Of a DNA stretch of 64,000 bases, positions 53,049 to 62,772 are shown in pieces. The stretch comes from Candidatus Magnetominusculus xianensis (GTDB lineage: Bacteria > Nitrospirota > Thermodesulfovibrionia > Thermodesulfovibrionales > Magnetobacteriaceae), in contig LNQR01000034.1 of NCBI GenBank assembly GCA_001541255.1, positions 23,426-87,425 of the forward strand, in the 5' to 3' direction. Under the pieces are notes generated by a model, which saw nothing but the letters and a program-made list of their open reading frames with translations, was not told the DNA's origin and made no database searches. The translations under genes were made by a program, and so were the position numbers. Every line of letters begins with the position of its first letter. The first letter of the stretch is position 1.

Positions 53049-54241
53049 CAAACTATAAGTACCTCTGTGTCGATCAAACAGGCAAGGAAATCACCGGCTC
53101 TATCGCGGTAGCGGACGCTAAGGCGGCACGCCTCAAGCTTAAAGACAAGGGCCTGAGGGTCGTATCACTTGAGGCGGCTGCCGCGCCACGGACTGCTTTC
53201 AGCTTTAAGAGCAAAAAGATAAAGGACTCAGATATCTACAACATGGCCAGAGAACTAAGCGTACTGCTTAAGGCTGGGCTTAGAATCGATAACTCCCTTG
53301 AGACCATAGTTGGCACCATATCAAACACAGCCATGAGGGAAACCCTCAACAATGCCCTCAAGGACATCAGGTCAGGCAAGACCGTTGCAGAGTCATTTGA
53401 AAAAGGCGGACTTTTTAATACGCTCATGGTGTCGCTGATACGTGTCGGTGAGAGCGTGGGTAACCTGCGCATGTCCTTTGAACAGGTAGCCTCGCACTTG
53501 CAGTTCCAGATACAGTTCAGGGCGGAGATCAGAAATGCGCTGACTTATCCAATTTTTCTTATATTTGCCAGTTGTGTTACCCTTTTTGTCATGTTTAAGT
53601 TCATTATACCGAAGTTTTTTACCGTCTTTGGGCAGGACCAGTTGAAGAGCCTGCCTTTTGCCTCAAAGGTGATGCTGCAAGCGTCTGATTTTTTGAACAT
53701 AAAGGTCTTTATTGTTGCCTTAGCCGCGGGCGCATTGATCTATAAGCTGGTTGATATGAAGAAATTAATTCATGCCGGTTATGCCTATGCCCTGTCGATT
53801 CCCCTGATGAGGGGTATGATAATAAATCTTGAGCTGTCGAGATTTTCTTATTCTATGTATACGATGCTATCAAGCGGGATAGAGTTTATCAAGGCGTTGA
53901 GGTTTTCCATAGACCTGATACAAAATGTAAAGGTAAAGCAGTCTATTGAGCCGTCAATAAAGCTGATAAAAGAGGGCAGGCCGATAGGGGAGGTGTTCTC
54001 TCAGGTCGAGCTGCTGCCTGAGATAGCTGCCAATATGATAACGGTGGGGGAGAAAAGCGGCAATATGAAGGAGATATTTCTGGAGCTTTTTAACGTGTTT
54101 GACGATAGATTCAAAAGGACGATTAAAAGGATAGTCATTCTGGTAGAGCCGCTGATTATAACGGTGATGGGGGCGGTGGTGGGCTTTATCGTCATATCCA
54201 TGATACTTACTGTTATGAGTGTGGGGAATATCAAGTTTTGA
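53045..54241 (+). CDS. gspF: Type II secretion inner-membrane platform protein GspF
   Basis: A 398-residue protein with two GspF domains and three transmembrane helices. The GspF repeat (ARELSVLLKAGLRIDNSLE and YSMYTMLSSGIEFIKAL) and the closing helix (PLIITVMGAVVGFIVISMIL) are clear. The GTG start overlaps gspE; the stop overlaps the TTG start of gspH. Confidence 0.95.
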   Translation: MTNYKYLCVDQTGKEITGSIAVADAKAARLKLKDKGLRVVSLEAAAAPRTAFSFKSKKIKDSDIYNMARELSVLLKAGLRIDNSLETIVGTISNTAMRETLNNALKDIRSGKTVAESFEKGGLFNTLMVSLIRVGESVGNLRMSFEQVASHLQFQIQFRAEIRNALTYPIFLIFASCVTLFVMFKFIIPKFFTVFGQDQLKSLPFASKVMLQASDFLNIKVFIVALAAGALIYKLVDMKKLIHAGYAYALSIPLMRGMIINLELSRFSYSMYTMLSSGIEFIKALRFSIDLIQNVKVKQSIEPSIKLIKEGRPIGEVFSQVELLPEIAANMITVGEKSGNMKEIFLELFNVFDDRFKRTIKRIVILVEPLIITVMGAVVGFIVISMILTVMSVGNIKF

Positions 54242-54663
54242 GGCGTCAAGAGGGGTTTACCCTTATAGAGTTACTGATAGTGACGGCGTTAATTGCCGTA
54301 GTGCTGGCCGTAGCAGTTCCATTTTCGATACATATGTACAAGAGATATGCCTCATCTCTTGATGCAGAGCGCCTGCTCATCCTTGTGACTCAGATTCAGC
54401 GGGAGGCGTTTCTAACCGGACAGGAGATATACATAAAGGCCGTCGATGGGATACTCTATGCCAATGACGTACCCTGGCCGATTGTGGATAAATCCGATGA
54501 GATGAATCCCAATCCGCCGCTCTCGGCATACGTATCTATGGAGCGCCCCGTGATGTTTTTTAACAATGGTACGACAAGCGGCGGCAATATCGATGTGTAC
54601 GTAAAGGACATAAAATTTACTGTGGAGATATTTGCCCCGCTGGGTAATATCTCGATGAACTGA
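54238..54663 (+). CDS. gspH: Minor pseudopilin GspH-like
   Basis: A 141-residue prepilin-like protein with a very short leader and cleavage motif QEGFTLIELLIVTALIAVV. A GspH-like globular domain follows (RLLILVTQIQREAFLTGQEI). The TTG start overlaps the gspF stop. Confidence 0.85.
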   Translation: MRRQEGFTLIELLIVTALIAVVLAVAVPFSIHMYKRYASSLDAERLLILVTQIQREAFLTGQEIYIKAVDGILYANDVPWPIVDKSDEMNPNPPLSAYVSMERPVMFFNNGTTSGGNIDVYVKDIKFTVEIFAPLGNISMN

Positions 54664-54664
54664 G

Positions 54665-55099
54665 GTGGATAAAGCGATAGATAAACATGGTCGTGAGGAC
54701 GGCTTTCTGGTAATAGAAATCCTGATAGCCGGTCTGATATTAACGGCAAGCATAGCCTCTACGATGTACCTGTTTCGTATTGGGTTTGAGTCGCTGGCAA
54801 GGGTGAAAGGCTCAAACATCATCGCATCTAAAGTACCGCAGGCTGTAAACTATCTCAGGGCATTTGCTGTGAAAAGCGCACACGGTAAGGATACCCTTGG
54901 CGATGGAGTAGATATTTCATGGGATACTGAACTTCAGCGCCAGGGGACGCCGTCAATCCTCATAAACGCCCAAACGCAGTACGACATCTACCTCTACAGG
55001 GTAGACTTTAAACTAACATATGACACACTTTCACGGGACTACCGTATAGTGCTGTTTAAGTATAAGCCGAAGTCGGGTAACTCAGATGACATCCCGTAG
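54665..55099 (+). CDS. gspI: Minor pseudopilin GspI-like
   Basis: A 144-residue prepilin-like protein. The motif EDGFLVIEILIAGLILTASI has Gly-Phe and the Glu+5 used for pseudopilus assembly. The GTG start lies 1-2 bases after the gspH stop. Assignment to GspI rests on order H-I-J-K. Confidence 0.78.
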   Translation: MDKAIDKHGREDGFLVIEILIAGLILTASIASTMYLFRIGFESLARVKGSNIIASKVPQAVNYLRAFAVKSAHGKDTLGDGVDISWDTELQRQGTPSILINAQTQYDIYLYRVDFKLTYDTLSRDYRIVLFKYKPKSGNSDDIP

Positions 55100-55739
55100 G
55101 GGTTTTACGCTCATAGAGGTAGTGGTGGCAACGGCGATATTCACGTCTATGGTGCTTTTATCGACGGCGGCGCTGAATCAGGGGTTTAAGCAGTATAAGA
55201 CGGTTATGGAAGAAGGTGTGAATCTCTGGCGTGTGGCGCGGAGTTTTTGGATACACAAGAGTGCCGCCGGGATGCTGTTTTACTACATAGACGAGGGAAA
55301 ACGCCGGGAGTGGTATCCATATTACGTCTGTAACTCTGATGTGATAAGTTATGTCAGCGCATCTCCTATGGCCGACAACGTGCCCGTTGTGGCGTGGATA
55401 GTCAGGGAGAAACACGAGGACAACTATAATGTAGTATACTATGAGCTTCCTGTGTATGTAAAAAAGCAGGAGGAGCTGGAAAAAGATTATCAAAGCGGCA
55501 ATTATAAAAAAGGAAACTCTTTTGTTATAATTGAAAATGTGAACGATGTGCGCTTTGAAAGCTATGTCGAAGAACCGCTGACGAAACTCTGGGACTGGAG
55601 CCGTGAGTATTATGGGAAAGTCGGAGGGAAGCTGCCCAAGTACATAAGGATAGCCTATAAAAAGGATGGACGCTTAAATGCCCTGCTGTTGAGTGTGGCA
55701 ACCAATGCGACGATTTACCAGAATCCAAACATGATCTAA
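55086..55739 (+). CDS. gspJ: Minor pseudopilin GspJ-like
   Basis: A 217-residue prepilin with leader MTSRRGFTLIEVVVATAIF. The larger globular part and its position before gspK identify GspJ. It overlaps gspI by 14 bases and touches the gspK start. Confidence 0.82.
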   Translation: MTSRRGFTLIEVVVATAIFTSMVLLSTAALNQGFKQYKTVMEEGVNLWRVARSFWIHKSAAGMLFYYIDEGKRREWYPYYVCNSDVISYVSASPMADNVPVVAWIVREKHEDNYNVVYYELPVYVKKQEELEKDYQSGNYKKGNSFVIIENVNDVRFESYVEEPLTKLWDWSREYYGKVGGKLPKYIRIAYKKDGRLNALLLSVATNATIYQNPNMI

Positions 55740-56671
55740 TGATAAGACCGAAACCTATAGAATTAAATGAGGGCGGCTCGGCTGTGCTTTTGACCATATT
55801 TTTGGCCTCGATAATAATAATCGTGGGGATTGCCTTTAACTGGCTGGTGAAAGAACATGTCAAGACGGCAGAGGTGCTAAAAGAAAAGGCTGAGGCGATG
55901 ACCACAGCCATATCTGTGTTCGATACCCTGCTCTATACGCTCTTGACAGGTACGCTTGGTACTAACAGGATACACGTCTCTGACAGCACAATCATGGGGC
56001 TTGATAAAATTCCTATAAACAATAAACCAATAAAGATACGGGACGATATAACAATAAACGTGCAGGACACAAACGGCAGGATATCTGTTTACTCCGGCAC
56101 TGACAGCGATTTTTCGAGACTGGTCAAACTTATGGATGAGAAAAGCAATGTCACGGTTATCACAAGCTCAATCAACGATTGGATTGACGGCGACGACATA
56201 ACCAGGCCCTCTGGCGCCGAGGCCGAGTACTACAGGGGTATTGTGATGCCCTATACCCCCAGGAATTTCTCCATGCAGTATATGGAAGAGCTGCTGCTCA
56301 TCAGGGGGATGAGCTGGGAGTTATACAAGAAGATTAAACCGTATATTACTGTTTTCCCGGGCACGTCGGGGTTTAATCCGGCCACTGCCGAACCTATGGC
56401 GGTAATTGCATCCCTTGACATAAACGAGGAAAGCAGGAAAATCCTTGCTGAATATATAGACAAGGGGCTGGAGATTCCAGATGAGTTATTTTATAACCTT
56501 ACAGGGAGGAGAATCCACAGCCTTGAGTATGACTTATTTCAGCCGTCGCGCTATCTGGAGGTCACGGTGACCTATGGACTTTCAAAGAATCTCTATACGA
56601 TAAACGCCGGGCTAGGATTGCGCCCGACTGCCTCTGCCCCCTATGCGCTGTACTACTGGAAGGAGGGCTGA
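55739..56671 (+). CDS. gspK: Minor pseudopilin GspK-like
   Basis: A 310-residue protein with an N-terminal hydrophobic helix (GGSAVLLTIFLASIIIIVGIA) and the large GspK insertion domain (NGRISVYSGTD, SSINDWIDGDDITRPSGAEAE). GspK caps the pseudopilus tip. The usual Glu+5 is absent, as is normal for GspK. Five bases separate it from gspL. Confidence 0.87.
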   Translation: MIRPKPIELNEGGSAVLLTIFLASIIIIVGIAFNWLVKEHVKTAEVLKEKAEAMTTAISVFDTLLYTLLTGTLGTNRIHVSDSTIMGLDKIPINNKPIKIRDDITINVQDTNGRISVYSGTDSDFSRLVKLMDEKSNVTVITSSINDWIDGDDITRPSGAEAEYYRGIVMPYTPRNFSMQYMEELLLIRGMSWELYKKIKPYITVFPGTSGFNPATAEPMAVIASLDINEESRKILAEYIDKGLEIPDELFYNLTGRRIHSLEYDLFQPSRYLEVTVTYGLSKNLYTINAGLGLRPTASAPYALYYWKEG

Positions 56672-56676
56672 GAGAG

Positions 56677-58137
56677 TTGAAAGCGCTTGCGCAACTGCTT
56701 AAGGCTTCCAATAATATATCCGGTAATATATCTGGGGCAAAGCCCACAACCAGCGGGCAAGGGCAGCTCATGGTATGTTATGCCCGTGTGGACGGCTGCG
56801 ATTTCTATAAGGTATCGAAATCAGGCATAAGCGCAGCCACAGGCGGGGCATCTTCGATGGTTAATAAACTAACGGGGAAAAACGTCCTTGTGATTGGCAG
56901 GGAGCTGCTCTACTATTGGAGAGAAAAATATCCACCTCTATTACAAAAAACACAAAAAAACCTCAGTGGAATCATCTCTAACGATATTGCAGATATGTTC
57001 CCTATGCTTTCCACCCCAGCGTTCCGCTTTAGTGTCTTTGAGTCCCATGCAAACTACACACTTGTAGATATATGGGCGTGGGAGAGCCGTATGGTGGAGG
57101 GGCTTGCAAAGGATTTTTATTATAACTACCTTGTCCCCGAGGACTTGTTGTTTGTATCAGGGGAACCTGAGGCCACAATATATGCCGTAGGGGAGAAGAT
57201 TTATGCATTTGCACATGGCCCAAAGGGTTTTATTGGCTTTCGTAGTCTTACCTCTCCTCTTAGTGAAAGCGGCGTAGAGGTCTTTTTGCGTGGACTTGGG
57301 GCTTACAGGCAGCTAGTGAGGCGTATAAACGTTTACGGGATAGATTTTATGCCGGGTGGCGCTGTCATGGACATCCCCATAAATACCATAGGTGACAACG
57401 GTTTTCCTGCTGCCTTAAGAGGCATAACTACCTTTAAGCTGACCCCGTTTAAGACCCGGACATGGCACTCGGCGCTTAACACGGAGCTGCTCTTCAGGGT
57501 TGCCCTGTATTCGATGGCGGCGTATCTGGTTTCGTCCTACCTGTCGATAAAGAAACTTGACATGTCCCTTGAGGACATTGAAATGGAAACCGCAAAGACG
57601 ACAAAAAAGATAAACGAACTAGCTGAACTGCAAGACAAAGATGTAACAGCAAAGCTGCTCATCGCCCTTGCCAAAAAGGTGAGCGACTTCACCCCGCCTC
57701 TTGATGTCCTTGAGGTTCTCACCAGGGTAATTACCGACGGCGCTTATGTAACACAGTTGAATATAAATAACAGAAACGTAGATGTCAACATAGTCTCAGC
57801 CGACCCCTCGGGGGTGATAAACAAGCTGAGCAGCTTAAAAGAGGTTGAAGCGGTTAAACTCGTAGGGGAACCGGCCAGAGAAGGTCAGACATATAGGTTT
57901 CGTCTTTCAATAGACATGCGTGAAGTAGTATCAGGGGATTCCAATACATCATCAAGTCCTGTTATTATCACAACGCCGTCTGTACCACAGGCTGCCACGC
58001 TGCAGGGGACTTTTAGCAGGACATCAATCCCTGCTGCCGTTATCAATGCTAATCCAAATTCCGTCGGGGCGCCAGCGGGCCATACAAATAAGGCGTCAAG
58101 CCCTGCGGCAATAATAAAAACTGATAAGATATTTTAA
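56677..58137 (+). CDS. gspL: Type II secretion protein GspL-like (PilM/PilN-like)
   Basis: A 486-residue bitopic protein: an actin-like cytoplasmic part (residues about 25-255), one membrane helix near residue 275, a coiled coil and a ferredoxin-like periplasmic domain (YVTQLNINNRNVDVNIVSAD), then a Ser/Pro/Ala-rich tail. GspL recruits GspE to the inner membrane. A TTG start is used. Sequence conservation is low, so the call leans on order and topology. Confidence 0.78.
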   Translation: MKALAQLLKASNNISGNISGAKPTTSGQGQLMVCYARVDGCDFYKVSKSGISAATGGASSMVNKLTGKNVLVIGRELLYYWREKYPPLLQKTQKNLSGIISNDIADMFPMLSTPAFRFSVFESHANYTLVDIWAWESRMVEGLAKDFYYNYLVPEDLLFVSGEPEATIYAVGEKIYAFAHGPKGFIGFRSLTSPLSESGVEVFLRGLGAYRQLVRRINVYGIDFMPGGAVMDIPINTIGDNGFPAALRGITTFKLTPFKTRTWHSALNTELLFRVALYSMAAYLVSSYLSIKKLDMSLEDIEMETAKTTKKINELAELQDKDVTAKLLIALAKKVSDFTPPLDVLEVLTRVITDGAYVTQLNINNRNVDVNIVSADPSGVINKLSSLKEVEAVKLVGEPAREGQTYRFRLSIDMREVVSGDSNTSSSPVIITTPSVPQAATLQGTFSRTSIPAAVINANPNSVGAPAGHTNKASSPAAIIKTDKIF

Positions 58138-58150
58138 AGGGACACCGATA

Positions 58151-58690
58151 ATGGAAAAAATGAATATCTCAGGCAGTAATTTTAAAAAGATGGGATTATA
58201 CCTGCTGATAATCTTATCGATAGCCAGATTTGCAGTAGTGCCTGCAAAGATGGCGGTAGCAAAGAAAACGGCCCTGGTAGAGGACTACCTTACTACCTAT
58301 GCCTCTAAATCGGATTTGCTTCAAAGATACCTCGCGGTTGACACAAAGGATGACCCCGAAATAAGTAATGAGCTGGCTGCCCTGGTCTACCCAAAGGGAA
58401 GCAACAGGACGGCAATACAGACCGAGATAGTAAATCTGCTGACGAAGACCGCAGAGGCAAATGCACTATCTGTACAGAACTTTCAGCTTATCGAAGGTAC
58501 TGAGGACACATTATTAACTGAGCCGTCAGTACTGGTAAGGGTTGCGGGGCAGCTCAGGCCGATATATGGATTATTTAAGGCCATTCAGAGTGCCAAACCG
58601 CTGCTAAGGATAAAAAGCGTAGAGATAAACGTCCAGGACAAGGGCTACATAGCCAAGATTGTAGTAACAGGGTATATAAGGAAGATATGA
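58151..58690 (+). CDS. gspM: Type II secretion protein GspM-like
   Basis: A 179-residue protein with a short cytoplasmic start, one transmembrane helix (MGLYLLIILSIARFAVVP), a coiled coil and a small periplasmic ferredoxin-like domain. It fits GspM, the partner of GspL. It overlaps the following gene by four bases. Confidence 0.7.
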   Translation: MEKMNISGSNFKKMGLYLLIILSIARFAVVPAKMAVAKKTALVEDYLTTYASKSDLLQRYLAVDTKDDPEISNELAALVYPKGSNRTAIQTEIVNLLTKTAEANALSVQNFQLIEGTEDTLLTEPSVLVRVAGQLRPIYGLFKAIQSAKPLLRIKSVEINVQDKGYIAKIVVTGYIRKI

Positions 58691-59196
58691 CACTCATCGG
58701 TGGAAAAGGTGCGGCAAGGGCTGCTGAATATGTGTCATGGGTGAAAAGAAATGCCAAAGACTTATTAATTATAATATTAATTGCGGCAGGAATACCGCTT
58801 ATGATTGTAAAAAACCCTGAAATAAGTTATAATGCTAGGGGCAGAGATATGGAAAGTATCCAGAATAATAAGAAAAAGACATTGGCTCTTATCCTGGAGA
58901 CGTCAAAAAGAGACTACAAAGAGATATTCATAAAGAATGTTTTTACAGCCGACGGGAAATATCCCCCAGACCCACTGCAAAAAGGTGACACAAAGAAGAC
59001 ATATAAGCTGATAGGGGTTCTTTCGTCTCAGCAGAAAGTAGCAGTGCTTTTAGATAATGAAGGCCAGTACCATTACAGGCGGGAGGGGCAGTTCCTACCC
59101 AGTGAGACCCTTGTAAGTGAGCTGACAATGACCTCAGTGACGCTGAAAAATCAGGAAGGTGAGATAAAATTAAAGATATTCTCAGTAAAAAAGTAA
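58687..59196 (+). CDS. gspC: Type II secretion protein GspC-like (PilP-like HR domain)
   Basis: A 169-residue protein with one transmembrane helix (LLIIILIAAGIPLMIV) and a C-terminal homology-region-like beta domain (YKLIGVLSSQQKVAVLLDNEG, YRREGQFLPSETLVSEL) that docks on the secretin. No PDZ domain is present, so it is the short GspC/PilP form. The call is from topology and position before gspD. Confidence 0.72.
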   Translation: MTLIGGKGAARAAEYVSWVKRNAKDLLIIILIAAGIPLMIVKNPEISYNARGRDMESIQNNKKKTLALILETSKRDYKEIFIKNVFTADGKYPPDPLQKGDTKKTYKLIGVLSSQQKVAVLLDNEGQYHYRREGQFLPSETLVSELTMTSVTLKNQEGEIKLKIFSVKK

Positions 59197-59252
59197 AATC
59201 ACTGACATATAACCTTAAACATGCGAGATATATTTGGTATTCGGCACTGCTG

Positions 59253-61469
59253 GTGTTGGTATTATTCATAACGGTCTCATGTGTTACCGACCGAAGTTCC
59301 GTTAAGATGACAACGATGGCAAATCTGCTGGAGCTGCCTAAAAAGAATGTAGTATCAGGTGATAATACCACAGCCGTGGGCGATAACACGACTGAAAAGT
59401 ATAAGTCATTAGACATCCTTGGTGAAAAACCGCCTGTTCACAAACCTGTAGAGATAGAAACTCCGTCTTTTGAAAAGGCAGAGTCCAGGGCGGCAGCGAT
59501 GCAGCTTGAGCCAATAGATACGTCTAAGCTTGCGCTGGAGGAAAAACCGGTACTAATAAATGTTGACGGGATGCCGCTGTCAGATTTCATAATCCACGCG
59601 GTGGGAGAGGCCCTGAGGGTAACATTTTTTATTGATGAGGCGGTAAAGTCAATGAAAAACCCCGTTACGCTGCACATGACACAGGAAATGCCTGCGGCCA
59701 GGGCGCTGGAGATAATTGTAGAGCTGCTTAGACAGCAAGGGCTCCTTGTTGGCGCTAAGGCCGGAAGCCTCTATATACTAAAGCCCGGGGAGGGTGGAGA
59801 GCCGGTAGATGTCCGTGTAGGCAGAAACGTCCCGGTAAGTTCGGCAAAAATAGTCCAAATAGTTGCGTTGAAATATATAAGCGCCGTTGAGATGTCAACA
59901 CTGATAGCTGATTTTTATAAGACCAACCTTGTAGTAAAGCCATATACTAAGGAAAATGCCATGCTGATAACCGGCCCTGCGGCAACAATACGAGAATGCC
60001 TCAATCTTGTAGATATAATGGATGTGCCCTATCTGAAACAGAAACGGGTGATTCTCCTGAAACTAACATTTTGGAAGCCGGAGGAGTTTGTCACCCAGAT
60101 GGCTGCAATACTCAATGGACTTGGGGTTGGCACATCAACAAATCCGAAGGAACCAGGGGTGACATTCATAGCGATAAAGTTCTTAAACAGTGTCCTTGCA
60201 GTAGCGCCGGATGAGCAGTCCGCCCAGATAGTGATGCAGTGGAAGGAGCGGCTGGATACGGCAGAGTCTGCTGGCTCAGGGGAAAAGACATTTACATATT
60301 TTCCGAAATTCTCAAGGGCTACAGAGCTGGTAGATACCATTCAGAGGCTCTACGGGATAAAGACCCCAACAGCTCAAACACCTGCAACCGGCACTAAGAC
60401 TGTCTTGGATAAGGAGAGTAAATCATCGAGTGACTTTGGTTCGACAAAGGCCTCAACCACAACATCTCAGTCAACGGCGGCAACAACAGCCAAGTCCATG
60501 CTTTCAAATGCAGTGTCACCGGCTGCAACAACCGGCGCTGCCACAGGCGCTGCGATAATAACCCTGCCCAATGCCCCTGACGTACAGATAAGGATCACGT
60601 CGGACGACAAAAGAAACGTCATAATCATGATGACCACACCGTCGATATATCGAAGTCTGCTAAGTCTGCTGAAGGAGATAGATACGCCGCCCAGACAGGT
60701 GTTGATAGAGGGGACGGTAGCAGAGTTGTCCATTGACGAATCAAATGAACTGGGGTTTGAGGGGCTTATAAAGGGGAGGATGATGGGAGGCAATTTTGCC
60801 GTCTCAACGCTTTCTAATCTGGGCGCTTCGGCGGCAGGCACAGTCTTTAATTTCCTGACAGACCATAATAATGCTGCAATGGTGCTTGATTTGCTTGCAA
60901 AAGAAAATAAATTAGAGATACTCATGAGACCACACCTCATGGTAATGGACAATCAGGAGGCGACAATTCAGGTAGGAGACGATGTACCGGTAATATCAAG
61001 CGAGGTGTCGTCCTCGGACGTTACAAGCACAGCGTCAAACCCAAGCATACTGAGAAACGTCCAGTACTTAAATACCGGCCTTATTTTAATGATTAAGCCG
61101 ACAATAAACGCTGACGGGCTGGTCACGCTTGAAATAACTCAGGAGGTCAGCGAGGCCCAGACCAATGCAACGTCAAATATAGACTCACCGACAATAAGAA
61201 AAAGAAAGGTCAAGACAATGGTGGTTGCTGGCAACGGACAGACGGTAATACTTGGGGGCATAAGGAGCAAAAAACTCAGTATGACAGAAAATAAAATCCC
61301 CCTTCTTGGTGATATACCAATACTAGGCTATGCCTTTAAGAGACAGTCAGAGGAGGTTAAAAGGACTGAGTTACTTGTTTTTATAACGCCAAGAATCCTG
61401 ACAAACACAGATGACGCCCATAATATAACGAAAGAAATAGGAGAGCGTTTCGACTGGTTTAACAAATAA
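59253..61469 (+). CDS. gspD: Type II secretion outer-membrane secretin GspD
   Basis: Forms the outer-membrane pore. N0/N1-N3 domains (PLSDFIIHAVGEALRVTFFID, VALKYISAVEMSTLIADFY), a Ser/Thr-rich linker (60410-60540) and the secretin core (VPVISSEVSSSDVTS, NTGLILMIKPTINADG, VILGGIRSKK, LLGDIPILGYAFKR, ELLVFITPRIL) are clear. From the GTG at 59253 the product is 738 residues but starts within a signal sequence. The frame is open upstream, and an ATT at 59169 with GGAAGGTGAG before it would add 28 residues and complete a lipoprotein-type signal ending FITVSC. I think the true start is upstream. Confidence 0.93.
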   Translation: MLVLFITVSCVTDRSSVKMTTMANLLELPKKNVVSGDNTTAVGDNTTEKYKSLDILGEKPPVHKPVEIETPSFEKAESRAAAMQLEPIDTSKLALEEKPVLINVDGMPLSDFIIHAVGEALRVTFFIDEAVKSMKNPVTLHMTQEMPAARALEIIVELLRQQGLLVGAKAGSLYILKPGEGGEPVDVRVGRNVPVSSAKIVQIVALKYISAVEMSTLIADFYKTNLVVKPYTKENAMLITGPAATIRECLNLVDIMDVPYLKQKRVILLKLTFWKPEEFVTQMAAILNGLGVGTSTNPKEPGVTFIAIKFLNSVLAVAPDEQSAQIVMQWKERLDTAESAGSGEKTFTYFPKFSRATELVDTIQRLYGIKTPTAQTPATGTKTVLDKESKSSSDFGSTKASTTTSQSTAATTAKSMLSNAVSPAATTGAATGAAIITLPNAPDVQIRITSDDKRNVIIMMTTPSIYRSLLSLLKEIDTPPRQVLIEGTVAELSIDESNELGFEGLIKGRMMGGNFAVSTLSNLGASAAGTVFNFLTDHNNAAMVLDLLAKENKLEILMRPHLMVMDNQEATIQVGDDVPVISSEVSSSDVTSTASNPSILRNVQYLNTGLILMIKPTINADGLVTLEITQEVSEAQTNATSNIDSPTIRKRKVKTMVVAGNGQTVILGGIRSKKLSMTENKIPLLGDIPILGYAFKRQSEEVKRTELLVFITPRILTNTDDAHNITKEIGERFDWFNK

Positions 61470-61753
61470 AAAGGCGCGCTGTGCCCGCTGTAAATGTGCG
61501 CCAACAGAAAATCATGTTGAAAATATAGATGTTGGCGATAACAGTGGAGGCACAGAGGCAAATAAAAAACTTAAGTTTTAATTCTCAATGTCCGATAAGA
61601 CATTAAATGAAGAAAGGGTAGGCAGAAGTCCATAAAGGAGGTGGAATTGTAATAAACGGACAGGGGCCTAAACCGCAGGATGCCGAAGCAGTGAGTGCAG
61701 GATGTGAGAAATAGTATTTCTGTCAAGTATTAAAATAACCGGCGCAATAGGTG
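61470..61753. other. Non-coding gap after gspD
   Basis: No gene, promoter or clear terminator is recognised. A ribosome-site-like AAAGGAGGTGG near 61637 is followed by a frame of only a few codons. G-rich segments around 61660-61700 could be structured RNA, but no class fits. Confidence 0.4.
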
Positions 61754-61782
61754 TTGACAAACGGATTCGCAATGTGTATACT
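61754..61782 (+). promoter_or_regulatory. Strong sigma70-type promoter for the exported paralogues
   Basis: TTGACA (61754-61759), a 17-base spacer and TATACT (61777-61782) are close to consensus. The leader to the first gene is about 220 bases and contains a small hairpin (ACTCATTAAAGAGT, about 61840-61855) and no gene. Confidence 0.7.
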
Positions 61783-62012
61783 ATACGCGAGGTTATGACG
61801 TGAAAGTTGTGGAAGATATGCCACAAAGTTGATAATAACTCATTAAAGAGTGAGGAGCTATGGTTATAAAGGGGGTGCATAGGAGACAGAGAGAAAGTAG
61901 TTGACGTAAGGAGTATGGTAAAAGGGGTATGGAAAAGGTATAGGTATACCTGTGTTGCAAGTAAGGGTATTTACACACTTGTTAGACAAAAAGAAAGGCA
62001 AGGAGGATTAAG

Positions 62013-62678
62013 ATGAAAAGAAGTATAGTATATTTGATGATAGCGGCAGTGGTTTTAACTGGGCTGTTTATGTGGGGAGGGAACCAAGCCAGGGTATATG
62101 CAACCTTGGGTGACAACGTAACATATACCTTCCCGTTTTTGGCTACCCATTCTGATAAGCCAACATACTGTGTGGTGTCTAATTTGACGAATGATAATGC
62201 CACTATAGGCTTTCAGATGACGTCAGATTCCGCTTATTACACAACTTCGGCTACACAAAATGCGAACTTAGTATCTACAACTGCTTATGTGTATAGGTAT
62301 CAGACACGTCAGATCAGTTTTGCAGGTAATTCCATTCAGCTTGATGGGTCAGCGATAGGAACTATCCCAACTAGTATTGGTAGTACTGCAATTTACGGTG
62401 GTATGCTGAATCTTACTGCTCAGGCTGGTGGGACATATAACGGTGATTCATCTGCAATGTATGGTGCTGCTTTATCTCCTAACTGGAGTTGCGCACAGTT
62501 GCCTATAGCATGTTTTCAGGGAACTACATCGCCAAAGCGCAATTTAGTAGGCTACGTATGTTCCGATGAAAATACAAGAAGGAGTGTTGGAGGTGCTACC
62601 TTAAATAATGGGGATAGATTGTCTGCAGCTGCAGTTCTGACACCAGGCTTTCCATACCAGAAGATATATACATACTAG
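62013..62678 (+). CDS. Exported protein, paralogue 1
   Basis: A 221-residue protein of unrecognised family. A signal peptide (KRSIVYLMIAAVVLTGLFMW) is followed by a mature domain rich in Thr, Asn, Ser and Tyr and apparently all beta. Conserved with its neighbour are DNVTYTFPFL, NLTNDNAT with an upstream Cys, and the C-terminal LPIACFQGTTSPKRNLVGYVC block, so two disulphides are possible. AAGGAGG precedes the ATG. The strong promoter and the adjacent secretion operon suggest an abundant secreted or surface protein. Confidence 0.75.
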   Translation: MKRSIVYLMIAAVVLTGLFMWGGNQARVYATLGDNVTYTFPFLATHSDKPTYCVVSNLTNDNATIGFQMTSDSAYYTTSATQNANLVSTTAYVYRYQTRQISFAGNSIQLDGSAIGTIPTSIGSTAIYGGMLNLTAQAGGTYNGDSSAMYGAALSPNWSCAQLPIACFQGTTSPKRNLVGYVCSDENTRRSVGGATLNNGDRLSAAAVLTPGFPYQKIYTY

Positions 62679-62772
62679 GGATGGTACGAAGAAGGTTGCT
62701 GAAGCTGTATAGGTAGCCTTTAAAGATTAAAGAGAAATTAATAGAAGGAAATAACGTTAAGGAGGAATTAAC

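Noticed and set aside
61620..61720. c-di-GMP riboswitch (GGCCTAAACC motif)
   Set aside because: The short match is isolated; the GEMM core motifs and paired stems are missing.
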